A stretch of DNA of 64,000 nt from Moraxellaceae bacterium. GTDB taxonomy: Bacteria; Pseudomonadota; Gammaproteobacteria; Pseudomonadales; Moraxellaceae. The stretch is from the NCBI GenBank assembly GCA_020697295.1, contig JAJFBF010000001.1, forward strand, positions 1 through 64,000. Direction: 5' to 3'. Of the stretch, positions 8,502-17,545 are shown one piece after another. Position 1 is the stretch's first letter, and every line of letters begins with the position of its first letter. The notes beneath the pieces were generated by a model. It worked only from the letters and a program-made list of their open reading frames with translations. It did not search any database and was not told the DNA's origin. The translations under genes and the position numbers were made by a program.

Positions 8502-9305
8502 ATGCAAGCAATGAACTTCAAGGACCGCTGGGTCCTCGTCACCGGCGCCTCCTCCGGCCTCGGCGAGGAGATGGCGCGGCAACTTGCCCGTGAGGGCGCA
8601 CACCTGATCCTGGTGGCGCGCCGCCTGGAGCGCCTCGCTGCGCTGCAGGCCGAGCTGGAGCGGGCGCACGGCAGCCACTGCGTCACCTTGGCCGCGGATC
8701 TTTCGCGCGCCGAGGACATCGAGCGCGTCTACCGCGAGGCCTCGCAGGCAGGCGAGGTGTATGCCGTGATCCTCAATGCCGGCATCACGCATTTTGGCGC
8801 GCACCTGGACCTGGAGTGGCAGCAGGTCAACGACCTCATCGCCACCAATGTGACCGGCGTCGTGCATCTCGCGCACCGCTTCCTGCCCGACCTTATCGCG
8901 CGCCGGCAGGGTGGCGGCGTGCTGCTGGTGGGCAGCATGGCCGGCCTCATGCCGACGCCCTTCCAGACCGCCTATTCCGGCAGCAAGGCCTTCCTCAGCC
9001 ACTTCGGGCAGGCGCTGGCGCAGGAGCTGCGCGGCCGCCACGTCTCGGTCACCGTGTTCTGCCCCGGCGGCATCGACACCGCCATGACCCGCGACAGCAA
9101 GCTCAGCTATTTCAGCAACACGCCCTTCCTGCAGTCGGTGGAGGCTTGCGCCGCCGATGGCCTGGCTGCGCTGCGCCGGCGCCAGACCCTGTTCGTGCCG
9201 GGCAGCCTCAATCGCCTGCAGGTCTTCATGTCGCGCTTCGCGCCGCGTGGCCTGGTGGCGCGCGTGGCCCACGATGCCTACCGGCGCGCGCTGGAGCCAT
9301 CCTGA
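8502..9305 (+). CDS. SDR-family NAD(P)-dependent oxidoreductase (DltE/YqjQ-like)
   Basis: A 267-residue classical short-chain dehydrogenase/reductase. The Rossmann motif TGASSGLG is at residues 14-21, NAG at 92-94, the catalytic Ser at 145, Tyr158 and Lys162 (Y-S-G-S-K). The R-R-L-E-R pattern after beta-strand 2 suggests NADP(H) preference. It is of the DltE-like subgroup that includes acylglycerone-phosphate and sphinganine-type reductases. The stop TGA overlaps the ATG of the ceramidase gene by one base, so the two are translationally coupled, and a role in the sphingolipid or fatty-alcohol pathway next to that enzyme is a reasonable inference. Confidence 0.92.
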   Translation: MQAMNFKDRWVLVTGASSGLGEEMARQLAREGAHLILVARRLERLAALQAELERAHGSHCVTLAADLSRAEDIERVYREASQAGEVYAVILNAGITHFGAHLDLEWQQVNDLIATNVTGVVHLAHRFLPDLIARRQGGGVLLVGSMAGLMPTPFQTAYSGSKAFLSHFGQALAQELRGRHVSVTVFCPGGIDTAMTRDSKLSYFSNTPFLQSVEACAADGLAALRRRQTLFVPGSLNRLQVFMSRFAPRGLVARVAHDAYRRALEPS

Positions 9306-11113
9306 TGTCCGCGCCGGACTCCGTGCACGGCAGGACGCCGGGCCACGCAGAGAACCATGCAGAGCCCCCTGCGCAGGACAGCCCGCCGACCCGCGCCGGC
9401 TGGGCGCTGCGCGCACTGGCGCTGGTGCCGCGCGGGCATGCCATGCATGGCTACGGCCTGTGGCAGAACCGGGCGCGCGAGCAGCGCTCGCCGCTGTATG
9501 CGCGCGCGCTCTACCTTGACGACGGCGATGGCGCCGCCCTGTTCTTCTGCTGCCTGGACACCGGCTACATCACCCACGCCATGCGCGAAGGCGTGGTGAC
9601 GGCATTGAAGTGCGCGCTGGGCGACAGCTTCAGCGAAGAACGCCTGGTGCTCACCTGCACGCACACGCACTCCGGCCCCGGCGGCTGCAGCCATGACGGC
9701 TTCTACAACATCGTCACGCCCGGCTTCGTGCCGGAACACCTCGACGCGGTGGTGAATGCCTGCCGCGACGCGTTGCTGGAGGCCCGGCACTGCGCCGCCC
9801 CTACCGAGCTGCGCCTTGTTGCCGGGTCCATCGCCGCCACGGTGCCGGTGGCCTGGAACCGTTCGCTGCGCGCCTGGCGCCGCAACCCCGAAGCGACGCC
9901 ACTCAGCGCGCGCGAGGCCCACCTCGCCATCGCGCGCGAGATGCAGGTGCTGGGCTGCTATCGCGACGGCCAGCTCTGCGCTCTGCTCTCGCTCTTTGGC
10001 GTGCACGCCACCTGTGTCGGCAATTCCCACAACGCCTACGATGGCGACAACAAGGGCTATGCCGCCGCCAGCGTCGAAGCCACGCTGCGCACGCAGGGCG
10101 TGGCGGCGCCGGTAGCCATTTTCGCGCAGGCCACCGCCGGCGATGTCTCGCCCTATTACCACGGGCCCGGCCAGGCCGCGGCGCGGCGAAAAATCCGGGG
10201 CGAAGCCGAGTTCGACTACGCCCGCGCCAACGGCGAGCACCAGGCGCGCCATGCGCTGGCCTTGCTGGCGCAGGGCGGAACGCGCGTGCAGGGCCCCTTC
10301 GACGGCGTGCTGACCTATGTGGATTTCGCGCACCAGACCGCATCCCCGCGCTTTACCGGCGGCATCGCCGACGCCGCCACCTCCGACCCCTGTCACGGCA
10401 CCGCCTTCTTCCGCGGCACTCCGGTGGACGGCCCCGGCATGCCCGCCGTGCTCGGCATGCTGGCGGGCGGCGCGGCGCGCCTGCTGCGCAGCGTCCGGCT
10501 GTCGCCGCTGGCGCCGCTGACGCCGGAGGCGCGCGCCTATTACCGGCAGCTGTATGCCGCGCAAGGCCCCAAGCCCATCCTGCTGGAGAGCGGGCGCAAG
10601 CGCCTCCTGGGCCAGCGCCTGGAGCATCTGGCGCTACCGGATATCGCCGATCCCATGGTGCGCGAGCTCAAGCAGCAGGCGCGCCGCGGCGCCCTGCGCG
10701 ACAGCGCCCTGGTGCCGACCGTGCTGCCGGTGCAGTTGTTGCGCCTCGGCGACACCGTGCTGGTCTGCGCACCGGGCGAATTCACCACCGTGGCCGGTGC
10801 GCGTTTGCGCGAGGCGGTGGCAAACGAACTCACCGGCCACGGCATCACCCGCCTCTGGCTCTGCACTTACTGCAACGACTACATGGGCTATGTGACCACG
10901 CGCGAGGAATACCAGGCGCAGGCTTACGAGGGTGGCCACACCATCTTCGGGCAATGGACGCTGGCGGCGTTCCAGACGCGCTTTGCAGCCCTGGCAACGC
11001 AGCTCGCGCGACCGCCACAGGCACGCTCGCATGACCGCGACATGCGCCCTGCGCCGGCGCCGGCCGAAGAACTCGCCCTGCGCAGCAACCTGCCGGTGCC
11101 GGTACTGGCGTGA
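9305..11113 (+). CDS. Neutral/alkaline ceramidase-like amidohydrolase
   Basis: A 602-residue member of the neutral/alkaline non-lysosomal ceramidase family, zinc amidases that split ceramide into sphingosine and fatty acid. Visible family motifs are THTHSGPGG at 119-127 (zinc His within), F-G-V-H-A-T at 232-237 (second zinc His) and A-G-D-V-S-P at 278-283, whose Ser282 corresponds to the catalytic serine. Two features are odd: there is no recognisable signal peptide, whereas characterised bacterial ceramidases are secreted, and the protein is shorter than the roughly 650-670 residues usual for the family, so the C-terminal immunoglobulin-like domain is reduced or absent. The start ATG overlaps the SDR stop. 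Confidence 0.88.
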   Translation: MSAPDSVHGRTPGHAENHAEPPAQDSPPTRAGWALRALALVPRGHAMHGYGLWQNRAREQRSPLYARALYLDDGDGAALFFCCLDTGYITHAMREGVVTALKCALGDSFSEERLVLTCTHTHSGPGGCSHDGFYNIVTPGFVPEHLDAVVNACRDALLEARHCAAPTELRLVAGSIAATVPVAWNRSLRAWRRNPEATPLSAREAHLAIAREMQVLGCYRDGQLCALLSLFGVHATCVGNSHNAYDGDNKGYAAASVEATLRTQGVAAPVAIFAQATAGDVSPYYHGPGQAAARRKIRGEAEFDYARANGEHQARHALALLAQGGTRVQGPFDGVLTYVDFAHQTASPRFTGGIADAATSDPCHGTAFFRGTPVDGPGMPAVLGMLAGGAARLLRSVRLSPLAPLTPEARAYYRQLYAAQGPKPILLESGRKRLLGQRLEHLALPDIADPMVRELKQQARRGALRDSALVPTVLPVQLLRLGDTVLVCAPGEFTTVAGARLREAVANELTGHGITRLWLCTYCNDYMGYVTTREEYQAQAYEGGHTIFGQWTLAAFQTRFAALATQLARPPQARSHDRDMRPAPAPAEELALRSNLPVPVLA

Positions 11114-11317
11114 GAAGCCGCGGCCGGCGCTGAAAGCAGGCCAGCACCTGCCACGATCCACTGCCGATGCAGTCGCGGAAGCAGACAGCGGCGGCGGTGG
11201 CCGCACTACCGCGAGGGCACGGTCCACGGCCCTGGAAGACACTCTGGCAATCAGGCCGAAAACGACGCTGACGACCACCGCGCGCGACCCGGCCAGGCGC
11301 GCGACAGGAGAAAAAAG

Positions 11318-11818
11318 ATGAACAAGGCACTCAAGTTCACCGGCCTGCTGGCCATCGCCGCGCTCGCCGTCCTGCTGTACACGCTGCGGCACACGGATGG
11401 CGCTGACACGCCCGCCGTTGCCACCACCACTGGCATTGCACCCGGCGCGAAAGTCATCGCGGCAACGCCGGCCAGCCCCGCGGCCGCCAGCGCCGAAACC
11501 GGCGCCACAACGGCATTGCCCGCGACGCCGCAGCCCGGCTCGCCCTCTTCGCCGAGCGACAATACTGTCCCCGCCATTCCCGACTTCGTCTCCGGCGAGC
11601 AGCGCGACGCCACCCGGGCAGCGCGCCAGGAGGTCATGCCCGCCTTCCTGAAAGCCGCCGACGCCACCCTCGCCCAGGTCCGCACCGATATCGAGAAGCT
11701 GAAAGCGGCCGGCGCTCCGGCCGCCGAGATCCAGGCCGCGGAAGCGCGCCTGCAGCAGTTGACCGCGGTGCGCGAGCAGGTACTGGCGCGCAACGCCGAC
11801 ATTCCCGTCAGCCGCTGA
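11318..11818 (+). CDS. Small membrane-anchored coiled-coil protein, unknown function
   Basis: A 166-residue protein. Residues 5-22 form one hydrophobic helix, residues 25-90 are an Ala/Pro/Thr-rich flexible linker, and residues 93-160 are predicted helical with E-K-L-K and A-E-A-R-L-Q-Q-L heptads, suggesting a periplasmic coiled coil tethered by its N-terminus. A good AGGAG ribosome-binding site precedes the ATG. The plan resembles lipase-specific foldase or chaperone anchors only superficially; no family was recognised. It stands between the ceramidase and an MFS transporter on the same strand. Confidence 0.7.
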   Translation: MNKALKFTGLLAIAALAVLLYTLRHTDGADTPAVATTTGIAPGAKVIAATPASPAAASAETGATTALPATPQPGSPSSPSDNTVPAIPDFVSGEQRDATRAARQEVMPAFLKAADATLAQVRTDIEKLKAAGAPAAEIQAAEARLQQLTAVREQVLARNADIPVSR

Positions 11819-11834
11819 CGCGCACGGCGCCGCC

Positions 11835-13001
11835 ATGCCCGCCACCGCGCGCCATTCCGCCGTCTACTTCTGGTACTTCGCCCTGCTCGGCGGTTTCATG
11901 CCGTTCTGGAGCCTGTACCTGCACCAGGAGCTCGGGCTGAGCGCGGCGGCCATCGGCCAATTGATGGCGGCCACCCTGCTCGCTCGCCTGCTGGCCCCGC
12001 CGTTCTGGGGCCATCTTGCCGACCGCAGCGGCGAGCCGCTGCGCTATGTGCGCCTGGGCTGCCTGATGCTGGTGCTGGTATGGGCGGCGCTTTGCATCGC
12101 GCGTAATTTTTCCTCGCTGCTGCTGATCCTGCTCGCCTACAGCTTTTTCCAGAACGCCGTCCTGGCCCCGCTCGAAACCGCCACCGTCCACCACCTGGGC
12201 GCGGCGCGCGAGCGCTATGGCCTGGTGCGGCGCTGGGGCTCGCTGGGCTTCGTGATCGCGGTGACCGGCCTCGGATTGTTCTTCGAAACACACACGCTGG
12301 CCCTGCTGCCCCTGCTGCTGGCCGCACTGGCGCTGCTGCTCTTTCTCAGCGCCCTCAAGCTGCCGCGCGCGCGCCTGCCGCGGCAGGTCCGGCAGGCCTT
12401 TCCCTTGCGCGCGGTGCTGGCGCGGCCCGCCGTCCTCGGCTTTCTTGGCGCCAGCTTCTTGCTGCAGGTCTCGCACGCGCCCTACTACACCTTCTACAGC
12501 GTGCACCTGGCCGATGCCGGGCAGGCAAGCAGCATCATCGGGCTGCTGTGGGCCGTGGCCGTGGTCGCCGAAGTGCTCGCCTTCACCTGGCTGCACCGGC
12601 TGCCGCGCGAGCTGCCCGAGCAGGCCCTCCTCAAGGCAGCGTTGCTGCTGGGCGCGCTGCGCTGGGCGGTGATCGGCCTGTGGCCGCAGTCCCTGCCCGC
12701 GCTGCTGGCCATGCAGTTGCTGCAGGGCATCAGTTTTGCCGCAGCCCACGGTGCCTGCCTGCGCCTGCTGCAGCGGCATTTCGGCGATGGCCAGCTGGGC
12801 CGCGGCCAGGCCGCCTACGGCATGCTCTGGGGCGTCGCCTCGGCGCTCGGCGCCTGGGGCGCCGGCAGCCTCTGGGGCAGCGCGGGAGGCACGGGCGTCT
12901 TCGTGCTGGCAACGCTGCCCTGCTTGGTGGCCTGGTTGTGGCTGGCCCGCCTGCCCTCGGCCGCACCGGCCGCCACCCACAGCGACGCCCTCACCGCCTG
13001 A
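11835..13001 (+). CDS. MFS transporter, PPP/HcaT-like subfamily
   Basis: A 388-residue inner-membrane transporter with about 12 hydrophobic helices. The opening Y-F-W-Y-F-A-L-L-G-G-F-M-P-F-W-S-L-Y-L and the first-loop motif G-H-L-A-D-R-S-G at about residues 58-65 are typical of the phenylpropionate-permease-like (MFS_1_like) group. The substrate is unknown. The gene begins 16 bases after the small anchored protein and is probably in the same transcript; uptake of a product of the surrounding lipid enzymes is possible but not shown. Confidence 0.88.
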   Translation: MPATARHSAVYFWYFALLGGFMPFWSLYLHQELGLSAAAIGQLMAATLLARLLAPPFWGHLADRSGEPLRYVRLGCLMLVLVWAALCIARNFSSLLLILLAYSFFQNAVLAPLETATVHHLGAARERYGLVRRWGSLGFVIAVTGLGLFFETHTLALLPLLLAALALLLFLSALKLPRARLPRQVRQAFPLRAVLARPAVLGFLGASFLLQVSHAPYYTFYSVHLADAGQASSIIGLLWAVAVVAEVLAFTWLHRLPRELPEQALLKAALLLGALRWAVIGLWPQSLPALLAMQLLQGISFAAAHGACLRLLQRHFGDGQLGRGQAAYGMLWGVASALGAWGAGSLWGSAGGTGVFVLATLPCLVAWLWLARLPSAAPAATHSDALTA

Positions 13002-13203
13002 GCGGGACCTGCGGGCCCGGCAGTCCCGCTGCCCGGGCAGGCGCAACGTGACAAGACGCCGCAAAGCGTCCGGGCGGGCCGGCCGCCTTCCGTGGCGCGT
13101 TCCCGCCTTTGTCCGCCGCATCAACCGCCCACCCTTCCCCTGCTGCGCCTTGCGCGCCGCATCGGCTACAACGCTCTGTCTACCTCTTTCCCGGTCATGC
13201 GCC

Positions 13204-15189
13204 ATGGTCACCCGCCGTCCTCTCGCCCTTCTCGCCCTCTGCCTGCTCAGCGCCTGCTCCCGGGAGGTCCCCGTCAGTGCAGATGCCGACGGCGACGGCT
13301 TCTCCGCCCCCACCGCCGCCACACTGGCAGCGCAGCAGGCCGCGGCCAAATCGCTGCCGCCGGACGACGCCCTGGATCGCGAGGAAGCGTCCCGCGGCCT
13401 CATCGCGCGCGAGGCGTCGATGAAGATTGCCGCCGCCGACGGCGCCGTCGCCTATGACGGCGATGCCTACGGCTTCCTCAAGGGCGAGGCGCCCGGCAGC
13501 GTGCACCCCGCGCTCTGGCGCCAGGCCGTGCTCAACAACACCCCCGGCCTCTACAAGGTGGCCGAGGGCGTCTACCAGTTGCGCGGCTATGACCTCGCGG
13601 TGATGAGCCTCATCGAGGGCCAGAGCGGCTGGATCGTGGTGGACCCGCTCACCGCGCAGGAAGCCGCAGCCAAGGCGCTGGCCTTTGCCCGCCAGCACCT
13701 CGGCAACAAGCCGGTACACACCGTCATCTTCACGCACAGCCATGTCGATCATTTTGGCGGCGCCCTCGCCGTGGCCTCGCCGGCCGATGTCGCCAGCGGC
13801 AAGGTTCAGGTGCTGGCGCCGGCCGGCCTCCTGGAAGAGGCCACCAGCGAGAACGTGCTGGCGGGACCTGCCATGGGCCGCCGCGCCATCTACATGTACG
13901 GCCGCGACCTGCCGCGCAGCCCGCGCGGCAAGGTGGATAACGGCCTCGGCAAGGAACCCGCCATGGGCACCATCGGCATCCTGCCGCCGACGCAGCTGGT
14001 GGACCGCACGCCGCAGGCCATGACCATCGACGGCGTCGACTTCATCTTCCAGTTCACGCCCGGCTCGGAAGCGCCGGCGGAAATGACCTTCTATTTGCCC
14101 AGGCAGAAAGCCTTCTGCGGCGCCGAGGTCACCAGCCGCACCCTGCACAACCTGTACACCCTGCGCGGCGCCAAGGTGCGTGATGCGCGACGCTGGGCCG
14201 GCTACCAGGACGAGGCGATGGACCGCTTCCCCGACAGCGAGGTGATGTTCTTCAGCCACCACTGGCCGGTGTGGGGCAAGGAACGCATCGCGCTGATGCT
14301 GGCGCAGCAGCGCGACACCTACCGCTATATCCACGACCAGACCCTGCGCCTGGCCAACCAGGGCCACGGCCCGCGCGAGATTGCCGAGCAACTGACGCTG
14401 CCCGCTGCCTTGCAGACGCATTACTGGAACCGCGGCTATTACGGCACGCTCAAGCACAACGTGAAGGCGGTGTACCAGATGTACTTTGGCTGGTACGACG
14501 GCAACCCCGCCAACCTGGACCCGCTGCCGCGCGTGGACGGCGCGAAGCAGTACGTGGCCTTTATGGGCGGCAGCGCCGAGGTATTGAAGAAAGCACAGGC
14601 CTCGTATGCCAAGGGCGAGTACCGCTGGGTGGCGGAAGTGCTGAACCACGTGGTGGCGGCAGAGCCAAAAAATGCGCATGCCAAGGCGCTGCTGGCGCAG
14701 GCCTATGACCAGCTCGGCTATGCCAGCGAGTCCTCGGCCTGGCGCAACGTCTACCTGACGGCGGCCTGGGAGCTGCGCAAGGGGCCGCCGGAGAAGGGCG
14801 TGAACCTTGCCGCGGCGGTGACACTGCTGGAGAACACGGCGCCCGAGCAGTTCGTGCAGATGTTCCAGGTCGGCCTCAACGGCCCCAAGGCCGCCGATGA
14901 AAAACTGGTGCTGAACCTAACCTTCCGCGACCTCAGGCAGAACTGGGTGCTGCGCCTGGAAAACGGCGTGCTGCAGGCGCGGTCGGCGCCGCCGACGAAG
15001 GATGCCAGCGCCACCTTGTCGCTGACGCGGCCGATGCTGGTAAAGGTAATCACGAAGCAGGCCGGCCTCACGGACCTCGTGGGCTCGCCCGACCTCAGCA
15101 TCGACGGCAGCCTGCTGGATCTGGTGAAGTTCTTCTCGCTGATCGACAAGCCCGACCCGGTGTTTCCGATCGTGCTGCCGAAGGAGTGA
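13204..15189 (+). CDS. Alkyl sulfatase, SdsA1/YjcS type
   Basis: A 661-residue metallo-beta-lactamase-fold sulfatase, close in length to Pseudomonas SdsA1 (about 658). It hydrolyses primary alkyl sulfates such as dodecyl sulfate to the alcohol and sulfate. The di-zinc motif THSHVDHFGG is at residues 177-186 and the downstream H-H-W-P-V-W-G characteristic of the alkyl sulfatase dimerisation region is present, followed by the C-terminal SCP2-like domain that covers the hydrophobic chain. The N-terminus has a lipobox-like LLSAC with Cys18, so the protein is probably a lipoprotein rather than freely secreted. The long-chain alcohol product could feed the alkane/fatty acid route. Confidence 0.93.
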   Translation: MVTRRPLALLALCLLSACSREVPVSADADGDGFSAPTAATLAAQQAAAKSLPPDDALDREEASRGLIAREASMKIAAADGAVAYDGDAYGFLKGEAPGSVHPALWRQAVLNNTPGLYKVAEGVYQLRGYDLAVMSLIEGQSGWIVVDPLTAQEAAAKALAFARQHLGNKPVHTVIFTHSHVDHFGGALAVASPADVASGKVQVLAPAGLLEEATSENVLAGPAMGRRAIYMYGRDLPRSPRGKVDNGLGKEPAMGTIGILPPTQLVDRTPQAMTIDGVDFIFQFTPGSEAPAEMTFYLPRQKAFCGAEVTSRTLHNLYTLRGAKVRDARRWAGYQDEAMDRFPDSEVMFFSHHWPVWGKERIALMLAQQRDTYRYIHDQTLRLANQGHGPREIAEQLTLPAALQTHYWNRGYYGTLKHNVKAVYQMYFGWYDGNPANLDPLPRVDGAKQYVAFMGGSAEVLKKAQASYAKGEYRWVAEVLNHVVAAEPKNAHAKALLAQAYDQLGYASESSAWRNVYLTAAWELRKGPPEKGVNLAAAVTLLENTAPEQFVQMFQVGLNGPKAADEKLVLNLTFRDLRQNWVLRLENGVLQARSAPPTKDASATLSLTRPMLVKVITKQAGLTDLVGSPDLSIDGSLLDLVKFFSLIDKPDPVFPIVLPKE

Positions 15190-15238
15190 ACCGGCCCCGT
15201 CGGTGAGGCAGGAGCCCCCACCGCGCTTGCCGCCCAAT

Positions 15239-15266
15239 AAAAAGCCCCGCACTGCGGGGCTTTTTT
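15239..15266. terminator. Bidirectional intrinsic terminator
   Basis: AAAAAGCCCCGC, short loop, GCGGGGCTTTTT. It separates the convergent alkyl sulfatase (+) and acyltransferase (-) genes and works in both directions by symmetry. It shares its stem with terminators at 31018, 32601 and 45597. Confidence 0.95.
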
Positions 15267-15281
15267 CATGACCGCTGCCGC

Positions 15282-16184
15282 TCAGACGCTGGGCAGGGGA
15301 GCGCGTGTCTCGCGGCCGAGGCCGCCGGCCAGGCGCGCATCCTTCTCGGTCCACAGCAGGTGCAACCAGGCCTGCACCGCGGCGCGATGCGCCGGGTCGC
15401 CGGCATAGTCGCCCGCGAGCAGGTGCTCGGGCACCGGGCGCACGGCCACATGCAGCTTCACGTCGGCCTGTTCGCCGCAGAGCCAGCTCCAGGCCAGCGC
15501 GCGCTGTGTCGGCACATATTCCACGGTGACATCGATGATGCCGGCAAACTGGTCGCCCATGGCGTTGAGCATGTAGGCAACGCCGCCGGCCTTGGGCTTG
15601 AGCAGGCGACGATAGGGGGAGCCGGTGCTGGCTTGCTTGTCGACGCTGAAGCGCGTGCCTTCCAGGAAATTCACCACCGTCACCGGCACTTCGCGATACA
15701 GCTCGCAGGCGCGGCGCGTGGTGGCCAGATCGGTGGCGCCGGCCTTGCGCGTCATGAAGGGCATGTCCATGGCCCAGCACACCTGCCCCACCATCGGCAC
15801 AAACAGCAGATCGCGCTTCATGAAGAAGCGGGCAAAGGGCGTGCGCTGGTGGAGGACATCGAAGAGCACGAGGATGTCGGCCCAGCTCTGGTGGTTGGCC
15901 ACCAGCAGGTAGCTCTTTTTCGGGTCGAGATCGCCTTCGAAGTCGACCTCCCAGTTGACGCGGTGCAACAGCCGCAGCAGCAGCATGTTGCTGGCCACCC
16001 AGTTGGTGGCGACGCGCACGCAGTAGCGCGAGGCCAGGCGCTGCAGGCGATGCACCGGCACGCAGCGCAGCAGCACGCCCGGCAGCATCATGAGAAACCA
16101 GAACGTCAGGATGACAATCAGGCCAAAGAGCGTGACTGCACCGGTGAACCAGGCAGGAAAAAGGGCCGCAATCATAGGTTCCAT
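15282..16184 (-). CDS. Lysophospholipid acyltransferase, YihG/PlsC-like
   Basis: A 300-residue membrane acyltransferase of the LPLAT family, transferring an acyl chain to lysophosphatidic acid or a related acceptor. N-terminal hydrophobic segments precede the catalytic H-Q-S-W-A-D (HX4D) motif, and F-L-E-G-T-R-F supplies the acceptor-binding EGTR motif. The long gap between motifs and the C-terminal extension fit the YihG-type rather than short PlsC. Start ATG at 16184 is chosen because the hydrophobic N-terminus begins there; an ATG at 16175 is equally possible, and the longer reading to 16316 would add Arg/Gly-rich non-homologous residues. Confidence 0.9.
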   Translation of the reverse strand: MEPMIAALFPAWFTGAVTLFGLIVILTFWFLMMLPGVLLRCVPVHRLQRLASRYCVRVATNWVASNMLLLRLLHRVNWEVDFEGDLDPKKSYLLVANHQSWADILVLFDVLHQRTPFARFFMKRDLLFVPMVGQVCWAMDMPFMTRKAGATDLATTRRACELYREVPVTVVNFLEGTRFSVDKQASTGSPYRRLLKPKAGGVAYMLNAMGDQFAGIIDVTVEYVPTQRALAWSWLCGEQADVKLHVAVRPVPEHLLAGDYAGDPAHRAAVQAWLHLLWTEKDARLAGGLGRETRAPLPSV

Positions 16185-16582
16185 TCCATGTTGGCTGAAC
16201 GGGAAAGTGGCGGCGTTTCCGCCGCGGCCGGGTCTGGGCATCCCGGTGATGCATCGCCTCCGGGGCTTTGCCGCTCCCGGGGGAGCGCGGCCGGCCCGGA
16301 GGGCAACCATGGACAATTATTGTCCAAAATCACGGCCCGGGCTGTGCGCTGGTCGGACAAGCTGAGCAAGAGTCCTGATTTGTGCTGGCCGGACGCACCG
16401 GCGGCTCCCACCTGCAGCCCTGGCCGCGCCGGCTCCCGATGCCGCTAAACGCCGCGTCTGACGGCCCGGCCACCGGCGCCGGGCCGCCCGGACGCCCCGC
16501 CAGCCGGTACGAGGCAATCCAGCCGCAGCCCGCTCCGCTGGCGCCGGCTGCGGCAGTGGCGGTCGGGCCGCCACTGCCGGCC
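16185..16582. other. Intergenic region upstream of the acyltransferase, with one palindrome
   Basis: No gene seen in about 400 bases. At 16311-16325 lies a perfect palindrome with arms GGACAAT/ATTGTCC around a single T, embedded in an AT-richer patch. It is 127 bases upstream of the acyltransferase start and could be an operator for that gene. The rest is GC-rich without recognisable signals. Confidence 0.5.
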
Positions 16583-17203
16583 TCAATTGGGCGACAGCAC
16601 CTGCACCATCCACGAAGTAAAGCGCTGGGTCAGGCTGGCATCGCTGGTCTTGCAGCGCGGATCGGTTTTCTGCAGGGCGGTGATGACATGCTGCGGGATG
16701 GGCAGCTTCTCGCAGCCGTTGTTCTTCTCGCAGATCAGGTCGAACTCCGGCCGGGCAGCGGCATGGCAGGCAAAGCAGTTCTTGTCGAAGCGGTTGTTGA
16801 CCTCGGCAAAGCCACGCTTGCGGATATGGCTGCCCTTGTCGCTCACGTCGAGCTCAAAGAACTCCCAGTCGCGGGTCACCGGGCTGAAGCCGGGCTCGCG
16901 CTTGACCATGACCTCGGTGGGCACGAGCTGCACGACGGAACCGGGCGGGTAGACGCCGCCCCTGGTACTTTTCGCCACCTCGAGGGTCGCCTTCAGGTTG
17001 CCGGCGAGGCTGTCGACGAAAAAGCCGCGCACCGGGGTCATGTCGTCGAGGCACTTGAAGGAAGCGGCGGTCACCGTGACCGGTGCGGGGGCACTGCCCG
17101 CAGGGGCGGCGTCCACGACGGAGGCCGGCGCCACTGGTTCCACCGCGGAGGCCGCCAGGGGCAGGACGAGCGCGAGGGCGGCGACAAGGGCAAGGCGGGG
17201 CAT
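16583..17203 (-). CDS. Cytochrome P460-like periplasmic haem protein
   Basis: A 206-residue exported protein: residues 1-20 are a signal peptide ending A-S-A. The body has the cytochrome P460 family layout, with P-P-G-S-V-V-Q-L-V, a W-E-F-F-E-L strand and then a single c-type haem site C-F-A-C-H with a downstream F-D-L-I-C segment. P460 proteins oxidise hydroxylamine or act as NO-binding/NO-resistance haem proteins; whether this one has the Lys-haem cross-link cannot be judged by eye. An extra C-E-K-N-N-G-C pair after the haem site may form a disulfide. Start ATG at 17203 is the one that gives a proper signal peptide. Confidence 0.75.
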   Translation of the reverse strand: MPRLALVAALALVLPLAASAVEPVAPASVVDAAPAGSAPAPVTVTAASFKCLDDMTPVRGFFVDSLAGNLKATLEVAKSTRGGVYPPGSVVQLVPTEVMVKREPGFSPVTRDWEFFELDVSDKGSHIRKRGFAEVNNRFDKNCFACHAAARPEFDLICEKNNGCEKLPIPQHVITALQKTDPRCKTSDASLTQRFTSWMVQVLSPN

Positions 17204-17545
17204 GGCGGCATCCGGGCAGGGAAAAGGCAGGCCGCATTGTGGCGGCGCCAATCGTTCCGGAGCAACAGGACAAACGGCACTGCTCACTCCACGCCTGAGA
17301 AGCGCCAGAATCCGAGCGGGACGGCCCCAGGGCGGCAGGAGCCTTGCCTGCAGGGGACCACGCCCGGCCACCTGTCTCTGCAGGCGACGCCACGGCACTG
17401 CGGCGCCCGCCCCTGCCCCCGTTCCTGATTGCTGGCCTGGTGGCCTCGCGTGCGCTCCGGCCAGTTGTCATCCGGCCCCGGCCCAAGGTAGAACCATTCC
17501 CGGCCTGCTCGCGCCCACAACAACAATCACCGCAGGGAGCTCCCC
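17204..17545. other. Divergent promoter region, P460-like gene / MHS transporter
   Basis: About 340 bases between divergent genes, no coding potential seen. An 8-bp inverted repeat GCCTGCAG (17346-17353) / CTGCAGGC (17378-17385) is present. I could not identify convincing -35/-10 pairs. A GGGAG Shine-Dalgarno precedes the transporter ATG at 17546. Confidence 0.5.

Noticed and set aside
6852-9416. Long minus-strand open frame opposite the FAD oxidase and SDR genes
   Set aside because: Composition and lack of motifs mark it as an antisense shadow of confirmed genes.
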